A stretch of 64,000 nucleotides of DNA from an uncultured Coriobacteriaceae bacterium (GTDB lineage Bacteria > Actinomycetota > Coriobacteriia > Coriobacteriales > Atopobiaceae): the NCBI GenBank assembly GCA_900552935.1, contig USBN01000003.1:1-64000 (forward strand), in the 5' to 3' direction. Under the pieces are notes generated by a model. The model was not told the DNA's origin. It made no database searches and saw only the letters and a list, made by a program, of their open reading frames with translations. This document shows positions 60,422 through 64,000 of the stretch, piece after piece. The position numbers and the translations under genes are program-made. How positions within the stretch are numbered: the stretch's first letter is position 1; every line of letters begins with the position of its first letter.

Positions 60422-61016
60422 GCGCTCGCTGCGACATCGGATGAAGGTGGTGTTGCTCAGCCTCTTTGGCGTTCTGCTGGTGGTCTTGGTCTGTGGGTAT
60501 CTCGCCCTGGGTGCGAGAGGGGGCGTTGCCGGGCCAAGCTCGGCTGAAAGTGCGGATGGAGGGGGTGGTTTGGCCTCGCCGGTCGAGACGCTGCCCTGGA
60601 CGGGCGGAGCGTCCTCCCTGCCTCCGCCAGATGGGGGCGACGCCAATTTGGGTGTCTCCTCTGGTGTCGAGAGCCTCGGCGACCTCGCTTTCTCTGCTCC
60701 TTCTTCTACCTCTGTGCGCGAGGTCGACCTTGGCGTGGCTGAGACGGCGAGAGAGGTTCTAGGAGAGTACTGCTCTCAGGGTGAGGTGGTGCTTGCCCAT
60801 GCCGGTTGGATTGATCTGGTTGGTCGGACGTGGGGCTGTGTGGTGCGTGGGCCGAGCTGGTCCGAGCTGTGCCTCGTCTGCGAGGCGAGCGAGGGGAGCC
60901 AGGTGACGACGGTGCGGATGGAGGTCGCGGAATGGAGGGATTCCCATGCGGCAACGGCGACGGAGGGAGAGGCAGAGACGGAGGAGGCTCCTGGCGAGGG
61001 CGAGGGGTCTGGCTAG
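60402..61016 (+). CDS. Tad-locus hypothetical protein, single-pass, exported
   Basis: A 204-residue protein. A basic start (MASTRFRRSLRHRMK) leads into one membrane helix (VVLLSLFGVLLVVLVCGYLALG). A Gly/Ser/Pro-rich linker and a small domain with three Cys (EYCSQGEV, GCVVRG, LCLVCE) follow, and the acidic tail ends EAPGEGEGSG. I do not recognise it. Its start overlaps the pilin end and its end overlaps the next pilin-like gene, so it is an integral part of the operon. Confidence 0.72.
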   Translation: MASTRFRRSLRHRMKVVLLSLFGVLLVVLVCGYLALGARGGVAGPSSAESADGGGGLASPVETLPWTGGASSLPPPDGGDANLGVSSGVESLGDLAFSAPSSTSVREVDLGVAETAREVLGEYCSQGEVVLAHAGWIDLVGRTWGCVVRGPSWSELCLVCEASEGSQVTTVRMEVAEWRDSHAATATEGEAETEEAPGEGEGSG

Positions 61017-61260
61017 GAAACCGACGGGGCTGCCCAAGAGCGGCCCTGAGCGGGCGTCTCTCGTGCATGAGTGTCGAGGACAGTCGACGGTCGAGTATGT
61101 GCTCGTGCTCTCGGCCTTTCTTGCGATGCTGCTCGCCCTTGGTGCTGTCTGGGAGGCCGTGGGCGCGGGAGACCTCGCGCGCCTTGGGGAGTCTGCTTCG
61201 TCGCATTCTCTTTCGGGCGAGGGGATGCTCGGCGGCATGCGGGACATCGTTCTGTTCTGA
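60946..61260 (+). CDS. second Flp/TadE-like prepilin
   Basis: A 104-residue product with a very basic leader (MRQRRRRERQRRRRLLARAR), a processing site G-QSTVEY and the helix VLVLSAFLAMLLALGAVWEAVG. The mature form is about 60 residues. GGAGGG lies before ATG 60946. The first 71 bases overlap the preceding gene in another frame. Confidence 0.75.
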   Translation: MRQRRRRERQRRRRLLARARGLARKPTGLPKSGPERASLVHECRGQSTVEYVLVLSAFLAMLLALGAVWEAVGAGDLARLGESASSHSLSGEGMLGGMRDIVLF

Positions 61261-61720
61261 AGCGCTAGGGCAGGCAAGTGTCGAGGCCGCGGCGTTCATT
61301 CCGGTGATCATACTGCTCCTCGCGCTATTGCTGCAGCCTGCATTCTTGCTCTATACGCGATCAGTCATGCAGCAGGCGGCGGCTGAGGGGGTGCGTGTGC
61401 TGGCCACGAGAGAAGTGGGAGGTGCTGGCGATGATGCCGCGTGCGAGGCGTATGTCAAAAGACGCCTTCGCGCGGTACCTGACGTCGCGGCGTTCCATAC
61501 CGGCGAATGGGAGGTCGAGCTCTCGGGAGATTCGACGTCGCGTGAGGTGCGCGTGGACATTGAGGGCCGTTTGCGCCCGCTGCCGTTGCTTGGCGTGCTG
61601 GCCCAGATGCTCGGCGAGCCTGATGGCGACGAGGTGGTGCTGCGCGTCGAGGTGGCGGGAGGGGCTCGTCCGGATTGGTTGGAGGGAGGTTACGGTGAGT
61701 GGGTCACGATGTGGGACTGA
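61184..61720 (+). CDS. TadE-like minor pilin
   Basis: The 178-residue reading has a leader ending in EALG, then QASVEAAAFIPVIILLLALLLQPAF, a TadE-type prepilin helix, and a globular domain of about 120 residues. No ATG fits; TTG at 61184 (LGSLLRRILFRARG) is my guess, and other non-ATG starts or coupling to the preceding gene are possible. It overlaps the preceding pilin by 77 bases and the next gene by 26. Confidence 0.72.
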   Translation: MGSLLRRILFRARGCSAACGTSFCSEALGQASVEAAAFIPVIILLLALLLQPAFLLYTRSVMQQAAAEGVRVLATREVGGAGDDAACEAYVKRRLRAVPDVAAFHTGEWEVELSGDSTSREVRVDIEGRLRPLPLLGVLAQMLGEPDGDEVVLRVEVAGGARPDWLEGGYGEWVTMWD

Positions 61721-63830
61721 CGGGCGGAGCGAGCGCGGAGACGCTCCGGCGAGGGAAGGCTCCTGCGCATCCTGCTGCGAGCCAAAGAGAGACATTGCGA
61801 GCTTTGAGCTGGGCATCGGCGCTTTTGTCGACGACGAGGGCGGCTACACCTCCGTCGCGGTGGCACTTGCCCTTCTCGTGAGCCTGTCTCTCGTATGTTC
61901 GCTCGTCTCGGTCGCATGGGTGCAGAACCGTTCTGCGGACGTTCAGTCTGTGGCGGACTCCGCCGCGCTTGCCGGTGCGAACGTGGTGGCGGCGTATTCG
62001 ACTGTGGCAACGACGCTTGATGCGTGCGTGCTTACCCTTGGCCTTGCGGGCATGGTCACGTTGGGCGCCGGCCTCGTGGTCTCCGCTGTTCCCGGTCTCT
62101 CCGCGGTGGGCGCCGAGACCATTGCGGCGGGCGTGAAAATGCTCGATGCACGCAGGGACTTCGCCATGTCGGCGGCACGCGGTCTCGAGGCAGTCGAGAA
62201 GACGCTTCCCTTGGCAATCGCCGCTCGCTCTGCCGCCGTCGTGGAGGCGAACGAGGGTGAGGGCTCTTCTTACATCGGCTGCGCGATTCCCTTTCCCCAA
62301 GAATCCCAGAGCGACTTCTCCGCGCTCGAAGCTGATGTTACGGGGGACGAGATAGCCGAGGTGGCGGATGATCTGCAGGATGCGTCAGATCGAGCTAAGG
62401 ATGCCCAGGACCGTCTTGATGAGGCCCTGCATGAGGGTTGGCTTGCCGATTGTGGCGGAGAACCCATGAACATGCGCGAACGGGCGGATAGCCTCGCTGG
62501 CCTCTTGGTGACGGAGAACCCGCACTATCCCTCGTCGGAGAGCTGGACGTTTGGCGTTCCGCTCTTGCGTTCGCGCAGTTACTACGCGAGGCGAGCCGCC
62601 ATCGAAGCTCCCACTGGACAGGGAATCAGATACCTCACTGACTCCGAATGTAGGCTGGCGTTCTATGAGTACGCGCTGTCTGAGATGGAGGCAGGCTACT
62701 ATCTGGAGCTCCCGGACGGATCAGTCGATATCGACCTCCCGAGCCTCCCCAAGAACACCGGCGAGATGCGGGGCACGCGTCTTTACACGGATGTCCGCTG
62801 GCCCTGCACGCAGGAGGGAGGGCGCGCCACGCTCCACTCAACTCTTCGGTGCCCGGGGGCTCAGGGCGCGTTTGCCGGCGAGGCGTCTCTGTCGCAGCTT
62901 GATGCGGGTGCCGTCGCGCGGTGTCCCACCTGCCAGATGAGCTCGGCGGATATGGGCAAGGTTGCCGCCGCGTCGACGAGTATCGACAACGGCTACGAGT
63001 ACTACTGGGCTCGTGTGGTCGCGGCTTCGCTCGATTACGAGGACGCCGCCGATGATCTCGCCGCCGCCGAGGCGGAGATGAAGGACTATGCGGATGAAGG
63101 TGCGTCGGCCTTCGAGGAAGCGCTCGAGACCCTCGCGTCGCCGCGTCTCAAGATCTGCCCGCCGGGAGCATGGGGCTGCGTCGCCGTGGTAGGAAGGGGC
63201 GAGGGAGACCTGCCGGATTCCCTCGAGAACGACTTCGCCGCGCCCCTCGCCGTTTCGCCTGGCGCTGCCATATCCGCAGCCACGCTTGCGCCGGATTCTG
63301 ACGCTGCCGGTAATGATGTCCTTACGCGGTTCCTCGAGGCTTTGGGCAATGACATCGGCTGGGGGTGCGCTGGTGTGCTCGGTGGGATTGGCGAGTTGTG
63401 GGCGGGGCTCTTGCAAGGCTATGGCTCGAGTGCAGATGGCTTGTCAGACGCGGCGAGCGAGGCTCTCTCAGGCTTGAGCGGCACGCTGCTTGGACCGGTT
63501 GCCTCCTGGTTGAACGATAAGTTGTCGGAAATCGTGAGGGCCGTTGGCTTTGAGCCAGCCGACCTGCGACTTCGGAAGCCGGTTCTCACCAACTCCCAGA
63601 ATGTGTTTGACAGAGCGGGCTTCGGACAGGCGGCGAACGCGCGAGAGCTCATCGAGCGTCTGCCGGATGCTGGGGATCCTGCCTCGATTGCGAGAGCGCT
63701 CGGTCAGGCAGTCGTCAACGAGCTTGGTGGTGGTCCCTATGCGATTGCGGAGCTGCCAATACCCGGGACGGATATCACGGTGCCGCTCACGATTGATGTC
63801 GGCGCTCTTCTGGGAGCTGGTTCGTCATGA
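61695..63830 (+). CDS. large TadG/TadE-G-like pilus-associated protein
   Basis: A 711-residue exported protein. After a basic, Cys-containing leader, DDEGGYTSVAVALALLVSL looks like a class III prepilin site and helix. NRSADVQSVADSAALAGANVVA is the TadG-type motif. A second hydrophobic region lies near residues 110-135. The long extracellular part has coiled-coil stretches (DDLQDASDRAKDAQDRLDEA and AADDLAAAEAEMKDYADE) and at least seven cysteines including CPTC. GTG 61695 has GGAGGGAGG upstream. It probably forms a tip or anchor of the pilus. Confidence 0.78.
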   Translation: MSGSRCGTDGRSERGDAPAREGSCASCCEPKRDIASFELGIGAFVDDEGGYTSVAVALALLVSLSLVCSLVSVAWVQNRSADVQSVADSAALAGANVVAAYSTVATTLDACVLTLGLAGMVTLGAGLVVSAVPGLSAVGAETIAAGVKMLDARRDFAMSAARGLEAVEKTLPLAIAARSAAVVEANEGEGSSYIGCAIPFPQESQSDFSALEADVTGDEIAEVADDLQDASDRAKDAQDRLDEALHEGWLADCGGEPMNMRERADSLAGLLVTENPHYPSSESWTFGVPLLRSRSYYARRAAIEAPTGQGIRYLTDSECRLAFYEYALSEMEAGYYLELPDGSVDIDLPSLPKNTGEMRGTRLYTDVRWPCTQEGGRATLHSTLRCPGAQGAFAGEASLSQLDAGAVARCPTCQMSSADMGKVAAASTSIDNGYEYYWARVVAASLDYEDAADDLAAAEAEMKDYADEGASAFEEALETLASPRLKICPPGAWGCVAVVGRGEGDLPDSLENDFAAPLAVSPGAAISAATLAPDSDAAGNDVLTRFLEALGNDIGWGCAGVLGGIGELWAGLLQGYGSSADGLSDAASEALSGLSGTLLGPVASWLNDKLSEIVRAVGFEPADLRLRKPVLTNSQNVFDRAGFGQAANARELIERLPDAGDPASIARALGQAVVNELGGGPYAIAELPIPGTDITVPLTIDVGALLGAGSS

Positions 63831-64000
63831 GGGGTCATGGGGGTGCCGAGGGACACGCGGTCTTTGGTAAGCGTGCGAGTTCCGGTAGGCACGTGAGTCA
63901 GGCGCGGCGCGCCGGCTTCGATAAGCGGGCGGACGTGGCGTTGCACGTGGGCGCTGGACGGCATGGAAGCGCCGTGTTTCGCGAGTCGAGCGGGCAGATG
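63827..64000 (+). CDS. partial prepilin-like gene cut by right edge
   Basis: An ATG overlapping the TadG-like stop opens a frame that runs off the window (58 codons). It reads as a basic leader ending in RESSGQM, which matches the G-Q(x)-type prepilin cleavage sites of the three genes before it. The pilin helix should follow beyond the edge. Confidence 0.6.
   Translation, partial: MRGHGGAEGHAVFGKRASSGRHVSQARRAGFDKRADVALHVGAGRHGSAVFRESSGQM

Noticed and set aside
60830..61183. Long N-terminal extension of the TadE-like gene
   Set aside because: The extension is Arg/Gly/Cys-rich and is out of frame with two overlapping genes that look real; only the part from about 61184 onward has a prepilin pattern.
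1..64000. tRNA genes, insertion sequences, prophage genes
   Set aside because: No T-loop/acceptor combinations, transposase motifs or phage structural genes were seen on either strand.

Overview
The window is GC-rich bacterial chromosome with tightly packed genes and leaderless, ATG, GTG and TTG starts behind clear AGGAGG-type ribosome sites. The mix of a single-membrane fermentative lifestyle (D-lactate dehydrogenase, pyruvate kinase, several PTS parts, an Mn-dependent pyrophosphatase, a T-box), an archaeal-looking topoisomerase I, a holB-PSP1 gene pair and a compact Tad pilus locus points to a Coriobacteriia actinobacterium of the Olsenella/Collinsella type. This assignment is an inference from gene content; no rRNA gene is present. 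I found no tRNA, rRNA, insertion sequence, prophage or CRISPR array.

Layout. 1-6.1 kb: a PFL/UPF0210 protein (cut by the left edge), DegV, a DUF1836 regulator, Mn-pyrophosphatase, NhaA antiporter and a small hypothetical. 6.3-17.2 kb: a same-strand housekeeping run with a MocR-type aminotransferase, a membrane TPR protein, a STAS anti-sigma antagonist, TatA/B-TatC, an archaeal-type TopA with zinc fingers and a lysine-rich tail, a HAD phosphatase, thymidylate kinase, DNA polymerase III delta-prime and a PSP1/RicT-like protein. 17.4-22.1 kb: D-aminoacyl-tRNA deacylase and M32 carboxypeptidase on the minus strand, then GlmM and a HAD phosphatase. 22.5-28.4 kb: amino-sugar uptake and breakdown (EIICB, a separate EIIA, a FucU-type mutarotase, a GntR regulator, NagA and a mannose-family EIIA). 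The last has a 15-bp hairpin that buries its ribosome site. 28.4-41.4 kb: peptide metabolism, with AroM and DUF1177 proteins, PepC, a five-gene Opp transporter whose binding protein has a twin-arginine lipoprotein signal, and M20 and S10 peptidases directly behind it. 41.5-47.6 kb: a T-box, pheS-pheT, a phospholipase-C-like protein and an orphan GntR regulator. 47.9-55 kb: pyruvate kinase, D-lactate dehydrogenase, a calcium-type P-ATPase and RsgA. 55.2-64 kb: a Tad/Flp pilus locus that runs off the right edge and carries five prepilin-like products.

How the parts fit. The organism appears to import amino sugars by PTS and peptides by ABC transport, digest the peptides inside the cell, ferment to lactate, and display a Tad pilus. 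GlmM makes glucosamine-1-phosphate for the wall while NagA supplies glucosamine-6-phosphate from GlcNAc. TatC in the same window could export the Opp binding protein.

The most interesting non-coding signals are the ribosome-site-burying hairpin at 27955-28033, a perfect 20-bp palindrome at 55194-55213 ahead of the Tad operon, and two copies of a paired palindrome repeat at 22089-22171 and 50807-50899.
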